Source: Gaoshiqia hydrogeniformans
GTDB taxonomy: Bacteria > Bacteroidota > Bacteroidia > Bacteroidales > Prolixibacteraceae
Assembly: GCF_049347105.1 (NCBI RefSeq)
Contig: NZ_CP186334.1
Location: forward strand, 3,038,001-3,102,000
Length of the DNA: 64,000 nt
Direction of reading: 5' to 3'
Below the pieces are notes generated by a model, which was not told where the DNA came from, ran no database searches, and saw only the letters and a program-made list of their open reading frames with translations. This document shows, piece after piece, positions 51,497 through 58,966 of the stretch (position 1 is its first letter; each line of letters starts with the position of its first letter). Position numbers and translations under genes: made by a program.

Positions 51497-51640
51497 AGAC
51501 AACAATTTTAATAATTTCAAATTAATTCTGTTGTCCTAAATTTGGGGGTAATTATACTATTACAGGAATGAATATCTTAAATCGGATGGTTGGAAGCGAA
51601 AGCGTTATGTGAAAAATAAAATTTTAAGGGTTTCTTAAAT

Positions 51641-52472
51641 ATGAAAAAAATATTTTTTTCAATTTTTCTACAGCTTTTATTTTGTCGTGTTTTTTCTCAA
51701 GATATAGGATTTGACGAATTAACTAATCTTCAAAAAAAAATCCTTTATTGAGATAAATGATTACTTAGTTACGAAAGGCTGGGAATTTAGCCATTCAAAA
51801 CAAGGTGATTATGGCAACTATAGTGTGGTAGTCTGGGCGTTTGGTAAGTCTTATGGCGGCAAGTCACTTGGCTGGTTCAGTTTATATTATGGCTCTGGAA
51901 AGCAAAATATTATTTCATATCAAATTCACAATAAAGATTATTACAGCGCAATAAAAGCAAACGTGAATACTTATAAAATGAAAACACTTGATAGTGGAAT
52001 AGAAGAAAATAGAATTTATTCAATTCATGAAGGTATTAACTATGTAGTGAAATTAGTAATAGAGTCGGAAGAGCAAAAAGAAAACACAATTTATCATGTC
52101 AACCTATTCCATAAAGAGACATATAATTCAATTGAACAGGTTAAGTATCTTAAGATTTATAATGAATTATTAGCAGAATATTATACTAAAGAACAAAAGG
52201 AAAAAGAAAATATAGAAAGAATTGAACGAGAAAAACTGGAAGAACAACAAAGGTTTGAGAAAGAAAAAGAAAGAATAGATGAATTAATAAGACAGGGATA
52301 TTCAAAAGTCAATACTGGTACAATATTGTATACTAAGGATATGAAAAGAATAATACAAGTTTATAGTAAAACATATGCTAAAATTTTAAATAAGCAAACT
52401 GAATTAGAGAATTATTATTATGTAGAATACAAAGGTTTTAAAGGATACGTGTCAAAATATTGTTTTGAATGA
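51641..52472 (+). pseudogene. Exported coiled-coil/SH3-like protein, frameshifted at a poly-A tract
   Basis: ATG 51641 opens MKKIFFSIFLQLLFCRVFSQ (signal peptide) and 'DIGFDELTNLQ', then runs into A9 at 51732-51740 and a stop at TGA. With one A fewer the frame continues 'KKSFIEINDYLVTKGWEFS', 'GNYSVVVWAFGKSYGGKSLG' to 52472, about 276 codons in total. The long part contains a Glu/Lys coiled coil ('EQKEKENIERIEREKLEEQQ') and an SH3-like end ('NTGTILYTKDM', 'YYVEYKGFKGYVSKYCFE'). Could be a true pseudogene, phase variation, transcriptional slippage or a sequencing error in the homopolymer. Confidence 0.7.
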
Positions 52473-52500
52473 AATAATTAGTCAAACGTGAAAAACCCTC

Positions 52501-52629
52501 GTTTTTCCAGAATTTATTTTAGGTGTCGGATTTGAACAGGGGCTAAGAAATATTGCTGTGCAAGACCAGAATCCAGGACTAAAATATAGAAACAGTACAG
52601 TTCAAGTTTCGATTGGATACAAGTTATAA
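52501..52629 (+). pseudogene. C-terminal fragment of an outer-membrane beta-barrel protein
   Basis: Open frame without start: 'FILGVGFEQGLRNIAVQDQN', 'PGLKYRNSTVQVSIGYKL' to TAA at 52629. The alternating last strand ending in Gly-Tyr-Lys-Leu and the 'Y-x-G-L-x-N-I' motif are those of PF13568-type barrels, the same family as the intact gene at 52976. No upstream part remains. Confidence 0.65.
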
Positions 52630-52669
52630 CGAGAGAAATAAGAAACACTAATTTGCAAATTGCATTGCG

Positions 52670-52724
52670 GGTGCAGTAGTGTGCGTTGTCTCGCTCCTTT
52701 CCCACTACCAACCGTTGTGTCACC
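52670..52724. repeat. Nested inverted repeats
   Basis: Outer GGTG (52670) / CACC (52721) and inner GTAGTG (52676) / CACTAC (52703) could fold into a long imperfect hairpin. It lies between two barrel sequences. The region 52630-52975 otherwise holds only a short 3' coding-like stretch ('QVLFVSTESEKGELIKTFG' ending near 52863). Confidence 0.35.
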
Positions 52725-52885
52725 TTAGAGATGAAATGAAACATTCAAAAGAGAGGATATCCAAGTCCTTTTTGTTTCAACTGAATCTGAAAAAGGTGAA
52801 CTGATAAAAACTTTCGGATTAAATATTGAGATAATAAAAATATCAAATTGGAGTATAGAATAAAAGGAGAACACACAATAAAACA

Positions 52886-52923
52886 AGCCCCTCAGCGGGC
52901 TGCAAGTTCCGGCGATGAGCCGG
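52886..52923. repeat. Pair of adjacent small hairpins
   Basis: AGCCC / GGGCT (52886-52901) and CCGGC / GCCGG (52909-52923), in the leader 53-90 bases before the beta-barrel gene. REP-like by appearance. Confidence 0.4.
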
Positions 52924-52975
52924 TGTTGAACGACAACAAAAAGATTAATAAAGAAACAACTGTTTTACCAGAATC

Positions 52976-53614
52976 ATGAAAATCACTTTCATTACACTCG
53001 GATTCATTCTGATTTTAATCATGAATTTGAACGCTCAAAACATTGATTTGGGGATTAAGACCGGCGCAGGTTTTGCCAGTGTAAATTTTACAAATATCCC
53101 TGGTACAGATAGTAATGCGGATATTTTTTCGTCAACTTTTTCATATGGCGTTAATGGAACGTTAAATTATAAACTTAACGAACTTTTAGGATTTTCACTT
53201 GAACCCGGGATGATAAAAAAGGGATGGACGTCTGATAATATAAACGATCATAGCAACAAAACCAACCTCTACTATCTTCAATTACCCGGTCTTTTAGATT
53301 TTTATTTGTTAGATGGGTTATTTCTTTCAATCGGACCGGAGATTGATTATTTGATAAATGCAAAAGTTAAATCGAACAGAGGTTCGGAAGATGTTACCGA
53401 TTTATTTAGAAAATTTGAATTTTCAGGCACAACAGGAGTAACATATCATATTTTCGATAGGTATGATGTTGGTTTTAGATATAGTCATGGACTGACAAAA
53501 ATATCTGATCGTTTATTTTGGATTACGGATGATGATGCTAATACCATAAAGCTAAAAGGTTATAACCAAAGCCTTCAGTTTTTTATAAAATTCAGCATTA
53601 AAAATTTGCGGTAA
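52976..53614 (+). CDS. Outer-membrane beta-barrel protein (PF13568 type)
   Basis: 212 aa. Signal peptide (1-20, 'ITLGFILILIMNLNAQ') followed by alternating amphipathic strands: 'DLGIKTGAGFASVNFTN', 'SYGVNGTLNYKLNELLGFSL', 'YYLQLPGLLDFYLLDGLFLS', 'GVTYHIFDRYDVGFRYSHGL' and a closing aromatic strand 'SLQFFIKFSI'. A small eight-stranded porin-like barrel is expected in the outer membrane. Possibly a replacement of the degraded homologue just upstream. Confidence 0.85.
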   Translation: MKITFITLGFILILIMNLNAQNIDLGIKTGAGFASVNFTNIPGTDSNADIFSSTFSYGVNGTLNYKLNELLGFSLEPGMIKKGWTSDNINDHSNKTNLYYLQLPGLLDFYLLDGLFLSIGPEIDYLINAKVKSNRGSEDVTDLFRKFEFSGTTGVTYHIFDRYDVGFRYSHGLTKISDRLFWITDDDANTIKLKGYNQSLQFFIKFSIKNLR

Positions 53615-53750
53615 CGAAGGACTTCTTGCGGCGCGCGCTGCCCGGCAGCCGCTAGCAGGTGGAACGATATCCGTGGCGCTTGGGATTCTGTGGCTTTGTC
53701 AAAATTTGACCTTTAAACGGATGAACAGACCGGTAACCCTCACCCAAAAC

Positions 53751-53780
53751 AAAAGGCTTTCCGGAAACGGAAAGCCTTTT
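53751..53780 (-). terminator. Terminator of the leu operon (after leuB)
   Basis: AAAAGGCTTTCC / GGAAAGCCTTTT, a 12-bp perfect stem with a 6-nt loop, 23 bases past the leuB stop; T-rich on the minus side. Confidence 0.88.
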
Positions 53781-53803
53781 CGTATTTTGTACAATTTGCT
53801 GGT

Positions 53804-54868
53804 TTATGCCCGGGCAATCCATGCGGCGATCCAGTCGCCAACTTCCGATGTTTTGTATGATTTGCCTTCGGCAATATCGACAGTGACCACCCCTTCGGCC
53901 ATCGACGCGGCAACGGCATCGCGGATCAGCTTGCCTTCTTCCACCAGGTTGAAGGCGTACTCGAAAAGCATGGCTGCCGACAGGATGGTGGCAATCGGGT
54001 TGGCAATGTCTTTCCCGGCAGCTTGCGGGTACGAACCGTGGATGGGCTCGAATACCGAGGTGTGGATGCCGATGGAAGCCGAAGGCAGCAAACCCAGCGA
54101 GCCGGTGATTACACTGGCCTCGTCGGTGAGGATATCGCCAAACATGTTTTCGGTGACCATCACGTCGAAGTTTTTCGGCCACTGGATAATTTGCATGGCG
54201 GCATTGTCGACAAACATGTACTCGGTAGTCACATCCGGGTAGCCTGGCGCCATTTCCTGGGCTACTTCGCGCCACAGCCGCGAGCTTTCGAGCACGTTGG
54301 CCTTATCAACCACGGTGAGTTTTTTGTTACGCTTCAGGGCGAATTCGTATCCCAGTTTCAGGATGCGCTCCACCTCGGCACGGGTGTAGGTGCAGGTGTC
54401 GAAAGCGGTGTTGCCGTCGTCTTTCCGGCCTTTTTCACCAAAATAAATGCCACCGGTGAGTTCTCGGATGGCTACAAAGTTGGCGCCTTCGACCAACTCG
54501 CGGCGAAGCGGCGACTTGTGCAAGAGCGATTCGAAGGTCTCCACCGGACGGATGTTGGCATACAGTCCCAGTTTTTTGCGCATCAGCAGCAGTCCTTGTT
54601 CCGGACGAACTTTGGCTTTGGGGTTATTGTCGAATTTGGGGTCGCCGATAGCTCCGAACAGCACCGCATCGGATTTCATACACAGTTCGTGCGTTGTTTC
54701 GGGATAAGGTTCGCCCAACTGATCGATGGCAATGGCGCCGGTTAAAGCATATTCATATTCCAGCTCGTGATTAAATTTTTCGGCAATGGCTTTCACCGAT
54801 TTCATGGCCTGCTCAATAATTTCGGGGCCAATTCCGTCTCCGGGGAGAACAGCTAATTTCAGTTTCAT
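53804..54868 (-). CDS. leuB: 3-isopropylmalate dehydrogenase
   Basis: 354 aa. 'LAVLPGDGIGPEIIEQAMK' at the start, 'RPEQGLLLMRKKLGLYANIRPV' region (substrate Arg/Leu), 'VIREL'-type segment as 'AIRELTGGIYFGEKGRKDDG', 'TVVDKANVLESSRLWREV' and the metal site 'VTENMFGDILTDEASVITGS'. Oxidative decarboxylation of 3-isopropylmalate with NAD+. Last gene of the operon; a strong terminator follows. Confidence 0.96.
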   Translation of the reverse strand: MKLKLAVLPGDGIGPEIIEQAMKSVKAIAEKFNHELEYEYALTGAIAIDQLGEPYPETTHELCMKSDAVLFGAIGDPKFDNNPKAKVRPEQGLLLMRKKLGLYANIRPVETFESLLHKSPLRRELVEGANFVAIRELTGGIYFGEKGRKDDGNTAFDTCTYTRAEVERILKLGYEFALKRNKKLTVVDKANVLESSRLWREVAQEMAPGYPDVTTEYMFVDNAAMQIIQWPKNFDVMVTENMFGDILTDEASVITGSLGLLPSASIGIHTSVFEPIHGSYPQAAGKDIANPIATILSAAMLFEYAFNLVEEGKLIRDAVAASMAEGVVTVDIAEGKSYKTSEVGDWIAAWIARA

Positions 54869-54889
54869 GTACGGGTTATGTGTTTTGAG

Positions 54890-56464
54890 TTATGAATTTT
54901 GAGTTTCGGGGTTCGCTTCGATGCCTGTTTTGTGTTCAAGCAGGTTAAGCATGCGTACCGTTGCTTTAATGGCCGCCGCGGTCTGGTCGGGGTCAAGTCC
55001 CCGGGTTTTAAATTCGCGGTCGAGTTCCCAGATAATCACGGTTTCGACAAGGGCATCCGTTTTTCCCCCGGGAGGGATGGTTACCGAGTAATCGAGTAGT
55101 TTCGGGAATGGTTTTTTCAGGCGTTTGTAGATGCTTTTCACGGCATTCACAAAGGCATCGTACTGGCCGTCGCCGGCGGCAAACGACTCGTAGGTTGTTC
55201 CGTCGATATTAATACTCACCGTGGCCGAAGGTTTGAGTCCCATCGCATGGGTAAGTGCATAATTATTGATGAAAATTTTCTGCTCAATATCTTCCTGGAG
55301 CACATCGGCAACAATATACGGCAGGTCTTCGGCGGTCACGGTTTCTTTCCGGTCGCCCAACTCAATGATCCGGTTGGTGACCATTTTCAGCGCTTCGGGC
55401 GAGAGCTCAATACCGAGGTCCTCGAGGTTGGCCTTGATGTTGGCTTTTCCTGAAGTTTTTCCCAGAGCATAAGTGCGGGTGCGGCCGAAACGTTCGGGCA
55501 ACAGGTCGTTAAAGTACAGGTTGTTTTTGTTATCGCCGTCGGCATGAACGCCGCTGCATTGGGTAAATACAAACTCGCCGATTAACGGTTTGTTTGTTGG
55601 GATGCGTATTCCGGAGAAACTTTCGACGATCTTCGACACCCGGTTCAACATGCTTTCGTTGACGTTGGTCTTCATCTGCAGGTGATCCTTCACGGTGGCA
55701 ATTACGCTCGATAAAGGCGCATTCCCGGCACGTTCGCCCAAGCCGTTCACGGTGGTGTGTACGCAGCCAATTCCCGCTTTTATAGCGTGAAACACGTTGG
55801 CAATGGCCAGGTCGTAATCGTTGTGCGCATGGAAGTCGAACAAAACACCCGGGTAAGCATCAATCATTTCCTTGCAGAAGTGGTAGGTTTCGTCGGGATT
55901 AAGAATGCCAAGCGTATCGGGTAACATGATCCGTTTGATGTTCATTTCTTTCAGCTGTGAAACCATGAAATGCACATAGTCGCGGGAGTTGCGCATCCCG
56001 TTCGACCAGTCTTCAAGGTAAACATTGACGGAAATGCCCAGTTCGGTAGCGTAATCGACCGATTTTTGAATGTCGGCGATATGCTCTTCGGGCGTTTTGC
56101 GTAATTGTTGGGTGACGTGTTTGTAGGAGCCTTTGCAGAGTAAATTCAGCGCTTTGCCGCCTGCCCGGTTAATCCAGTCGAGCGAAGTGCGGCCATCAAC
56201 AAAGCCCAGTATTTCAATGCGGTGAAGGTGTCCTTTCTCTGCCGCCCAGTCCATGATCCGGCGGGCGGCATTAAATTCTCCTTCAGAAACCCTGGCCGAT
56301 GCAATCTCAATCCGGTCGACATTCACATCTTCGAGCAGGACTTTCGCTACGCTCAACTTCTCGGTATCCGTAAATGACACCCCCGAGGTTTGTTCGCCAT
56401 CCCTCAGCGTGGTGTCCATGATGGTGACCAACTGGTTATTTTTCGTGACTAATTCTCCTGTCAT
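54890..56464 (-). CDS. 2-isopropylmalate/citramalate synthase family protein
   Basis: 524 aa. HMGL-like TIM barrel with 'IMDTTLRDGEQTSGVSFT', 'LPDTLGILNPDETY' and metal site 'FDFHAHNDYDLAIANVFHAI' and 'NGLGERAGNAPLSSV', then the LeuA regulatory domain (about 390-510). It is clearly different from the leuA gene at the head of the operon and belongs to the second LeuA-like group found in Bacteroidota leu operons. It may make (R)-citramalate from pyruvate for isoleucine synthesis, or be a second isopropylmalate synthase; sequence alone does not decide. Confidence 0.85.
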   Translation of the reverse strand: MTGELVTKNNQLVTIMDTTLRDGEQTSGVSFTDTEKLSVAKVLLEDVNVDRIEIASARVSEGEFNAARRIMDWAAEKGHLHRIEILGFVDGRTSLDWINRAGGKALNLLCKGSYKHVTQQLRKTPEEHIADIQKSVDYATELGISVNVYLEDWSNGMRNSRDYVHFMVSQLKEMNIKRIMLPDTLGILNPDETYHFCKEMIDAYPGVLFDFHAHNDYDLAIANVFHAIKAGIGCVHTTVNGLGERAGNAPLSSVIATVKDHLQMKTNVNESMLNRVSKIVESFSGIRIPTNKPLIGEFVFTQCSGVHADGDNKNNLYFNDLLPERFGRTRTYALGKTSGKANIKANLEDLGIELSPEALKMVTNRIIELGDRKETVTAEDLPYIVADVLQEDIEQKIFINNYALTHAMGLKPSATVSINIDGTTYESFAAGDGQYDAFVNAVKSIYKRLKKPFPKLLDYSVTIPPGGKTDALVETVIIWELDREFKTRGLDPDQTAAAIKATVRMLNLLEHKTGIEANPETQNS

Positions 56465-56470
56465 TTGAGT

Positions 56471-57055
56471 TTATTTTTCAAACGCTTCAATCTCGGTTTT
56501 TAAGCTCACGAGATAGTCGATGTCGTCGAGCCCGTTTTGCAGGCAGTGTTTTTTGTACGGGTTGATCTCGAATTGCTCAGACTCACCGCTTGCTTTGATG
56601 GTGAAGGTCTGCGAGGGAAGATCAACTTCAAATTCAGTGGTTGGGTCAGCTTCGATTGTAGCGAAGATCTTTTCGAGGAATGCCGGGCTGACAACTACCG
56701 GAAGTAGCCCGTTGTTGATGGCGTTTCCTTTAAAGATATCGGCAAAGAAGCTGGAAACGACTACGCGGAAACCGTAGTCGTAGATGGCCCAGGCGGCATG
56801 TTCGCGGCTTGATCCGCTGCCAAAGTTTTTACCGCCAACCAGGATTTTACCACGATATTTGGCATCGTTCAGCGGGAAGTCGGCAATGGGCTGGTTGTTT
56901 TTATCGTAACGCCAGTCGCGGAATAAGTTGTCGCCAAAACCTTTGCGTTCAACTGCTTTCAGGAAGCGGGCCGGGATAATCTGGTCGGTATCCACATTTT
57001 CGATCGGCAGTGGCACCGCCGGTGATACTATGTTTGAAAATTTGTCGTAAGCCAT
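56471..57055 (-). CDS. leuD: 3-isopropylmalate dehydratase, small subunit
   Basis: 194 aa. 'PLPIENVDTDQIIPARFLK' and 'GKNFGSGSSREHAAWAIYDY' are the swivel-domain motifs of LeuD, with 'VVSSFFADIFKGNAINNGLL' following. It forms the LeuCD heterodimer that isomerises isopropylmalate. Six bases before the LeuA-like gene. Confidence 0.96.
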   Translation of the reverse strand: MAYDKFSNIVSPAVPLPIENVDTDQIIPARFLKAVERKGFGDNLFRDWRYDKNNQPIADFPLNDAKYRGKILVGGKNFGSGSSREHAAWAIYDYGFRVVVSSFFADIFKGNAINNGLLPVVVSPAFLEKIFATIEADPTTEFEVDLPSQTFTIKASGESEQFEINPYKKHCLQNGLDDIDYLVSLKTEIEAFEK

Positions 57056-57098
57056 TTGAATTGATTATTTATAAGTGATTATTTATTATTGAAGATGA

Positions 57099-57458
57099 TT
57101 ATTTCTTGTTCTTTTGCTGAATCGTTTTTCGGGAAGCGATAAAAATTGCAGTCAACTCTTTCGCTTCTTTCATTAAAGAAATGGTTTCTGATTCGGAAAT
57201 TAAGTTTTCATCTTTCGCAAATTCCATCCAAAAATCAGACTCATCAACTTCTTCAATTACAATCGACAACTTTGCAGAAAAGGCGGCATCAGATTGTGCC
57301 AGCAGAACCGCTCTGTAATTAACAGCAACTGAAGAAGAACAACGGATTAACTGACCCTGAATATGATTTCCGAGTTTCGTTCCCGGCAACGAGTTCGCCA
57401 GCTTCACACACGCGTGAGCAAATGCCTTTGTTCGTTGTTTTAATTCGTATCGGTCCAT
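57099..57458 (-). CDS. Four-helix-bundle (S23/23S rRNA IVP-type) protein
   Basis: 119 aa, four predicted helices: 'LKQRTKAFAHACVKLANSL', 'LGNHIQGQLIRCSSSVAVNY', 'AFSAKLSIVIEEVDESDFWM', 'ISLMKEAKELTAIFIASRK'. This is the TIGR02436 'four helix bundle' family, first seen in intervening sequences of 23S rRNA genes and often carried as a free-standing mobile gene. It sits inside the leu operon between leuC and leuD, on the same strand, where it has no metabolic role that I can name; probably a recent insertion. Confidence 0.88.
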   Translation of the reverse strand: MDRYELKQRTKAFAHACVKLANSLPGTKLGNHIQGQLIRCSSSVAVNYRAVLLAQSDAAFSAKLSIVIEEVDESDFWMEFAKDENLISESETISLMKEAKELTAIFIASRKTIQQKNKK

Positions 57459-57489
57459 CGCTAATCAATAATCATTAATCAATAGAAAA

Positions 57490-58890
57490 TTATAAAAACT
57501 CTCTCGGGTCGGTGATGACGCCGGTAACAGCGGCGGCAGCAGCGGTGAGCGGGCTGGCCAGCAAGGTGCGGGCTCCCGGTCCCTGGCGGCCTTCAAAATT
57601 CCGGTTCGAGGTAGATACGGCATATTTTCCTTCCGGAATTTTATCGTCATTCATGGCCAGACAGGCCGAACATCCGGGTTGGCGTAAGGCCATGCCGGCT
57701 GCTTCGAAAATTTTGTCGAGGCCTTCCGCTTTGATTTGCGATTCTACGGCTTTTGATCCCGGAACCAGCCAAACGGTTACATCGCCGGCTTTTTGTTTTC
57801 CTTTTACAAATCCGGCAAATGCACGGAAATCTTCAATCCGTCCGTTGGTGCAGCTACCCAGGAACACGTAGTCCACTTTTTTGCCTTTCATGGTTTCGCC
57901 CGGGTTGTAATCCATGTATTTCAGCGATTTCATGAAGGTGGCTTTATCGGTTCCTTCCAGCTCGCTTCCTGTCGGGATTGATTGTGAAATACCAATGCCC
58001 ATGCCCGGGTTGGTTCCGTAAGTGATCATGGGTTCGATGTCGGCGGCATTAAAGTGGTATTCGGTATCGAATCGGGCGCCTTCGTCCGATTTCAGCGTTT
58101 GCCAGTAAGCAACGGCTTTTTCCCAGGCTTCGCTCTGAGGCGCAAATTGGCGGCCTTTCACGTAGTTGATCGTTGTTTCATCGGGGGCGATCATCCCGCC
58201 GCGGGCGCCGCTTTCAATACTCAGGTTACACAGGGTCATGCGGCCTTCCATGCTCAGGCCGGTAATGGCCGAGCCGGCGTATTCGATAAAATGACCGGTT
58301 CCGCCGCTGGTCGAAATCTGAGAAATAATGTAAAGTGCAATATCTTTTGCCGTTACGCCTTTCCCCAGTTTCCCGTCGACGGTGATGCGCATTTTTTTCG
58401 GTTTGGGCTGCATAATACACTGGCTGGCCAGTACCATTTCCACTTCGCTGGTGCCAATGCCAAAGGCGATGGTTCCGAAGGCGCCGTGGGTTGAGGTGTG
58501 GCTGTCGCCGCAAACAATGGTCATGCCCGGCTGGGTCAGGCCCATCTCGGGTCCGATGATGTGCACCACGCCATGCCCGTCGCTTCCCAGTCCGTAGTGT
58601 GTAATGCCGTTTTCTTCGCAGTTTTTCTTCAGCATTTCAACCTGGTTGCGCGACAACTCGTCTTTGATGCTCAGGTTCTGGTTGATGGTGGGCACATTAT
58701 GGTCGGGAGTGGCCGTGGTCTGGTCGGGGCGGAATACCTTCAACCCGCGGGTTTTCAGCCCTAAAAATGCGACCGGGCTGGTCACTTCGTGAATAAAGTG
58801 CCGGTCGATGTACAATACATTGGGGCCGCCTTCTACTTGTTTCACCACGTGGGCATCCCAAATTTTATCAAATAATGTTTTTGCTTGCAT
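57490..58890 (-). CDS. leuC: 3-isopropylmalate dehydratase, large subunit
   Basis: 466 aa aconitase-family protein. 'TLFDKIWDAHVV' at the start, 'IVCGDSHTSTHGAFGTIAFG', the Fe-S ligands in 'VFLGSCTNGRIEDFRAFA' and 'RQPGCSACLAMNDD' and 'SNRNFEGRQGPGARTLLASP'. Works with LeuD. 31 bases separate it from the four-helix protein gene. Confidence 0.97.
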   Translation of the reverse strand: MQAKTLFDKIWDAHVVKQVEGGPNVLYIDRHFIHEVTSPVAFLGLKTRGLKVFRPDQTTATPDHNVPTINQNLSIKDELSRNQVEMLKKNCEENGITHYGLGSDGHGVVHIIGPEMGLTQPGMTIVCGDSHTSTHGAFGTIAFGIGTSEVEMVLASQCIMQPKPKKMRITVDGKLGKGVTAKDIALYIISQISTSGGTGHFIEYAGSAITGLSMEGRMTLCNLSIESGARGGMIAPDETTINYVKGRQFAPQSEAWEKAVAYWQTLKSDEGARFDTEYHFNAADIEPMITYGTNPGMGIGISQSIPTGSELEGTDKATFMKSLKYMDYNPGETMKGKKVDYVFLGSCTNGRIEDFRAFAGFVKGKQKAGDVTVWLVPGSKAVESQIKAEGLDKIFEAAGMALRQPGCSACLAMNDDKIPEGKYAVSTSNRNFEGRQGPGARTLLASPLTAAAAAVTGVITDPREFL

Positions 58891-58966
58891 ATCTGTTTAT
58901 TTTCAACTTCAGCCTGCTTGGAAATGCAGGGTTGTGAATCGTTATAATTTTAAGAGTATTCTGTTT

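Larger units (their letters stand above)
50187..51556 (-). mobile_element. IS3-family insertion sequence, copy 2 (1370 bp)
   Basis: Same length, ends and orientation as copy 1 at 7375-8744. Flanked by a CTA target duplication (50184-50186 and 51557-51559). Imperfect 25-bp inverted repeats. Inserted into a small open frame. Confidence 0.95.
50089..51638 (+). pseudogene. Small membrane/HNH-like gene interrupted by IS copy 2
   Basis: Before the IS: ATG at 50089, then MKYQILLLIIIVVIIFAFKR (one transmembrane helix) and 'WGFNVRRKQRRNY'. After the IS (from 51560), in the same frame once the IS and one CTA duplication are removed: 'YRNEYLKSDGWKRKRYVKNK' to TAA at 51638. The restored frame is 58 codons with no stop. 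'YLKSDGWKRKRYV' resembles the lead-in of HNH endonucleases, but the HNH core does not follow, so the original was either a tiny basic membrane protein or an already truncated gene. Confidence 0.65.

Noticed and set aside
52670..52724. Possible integron attC site
   Set aside because: Nested inverted repeats are present, but core GTTRRRY/RYYYAAC boxes are not convincing and there is no integrase or cassette array.
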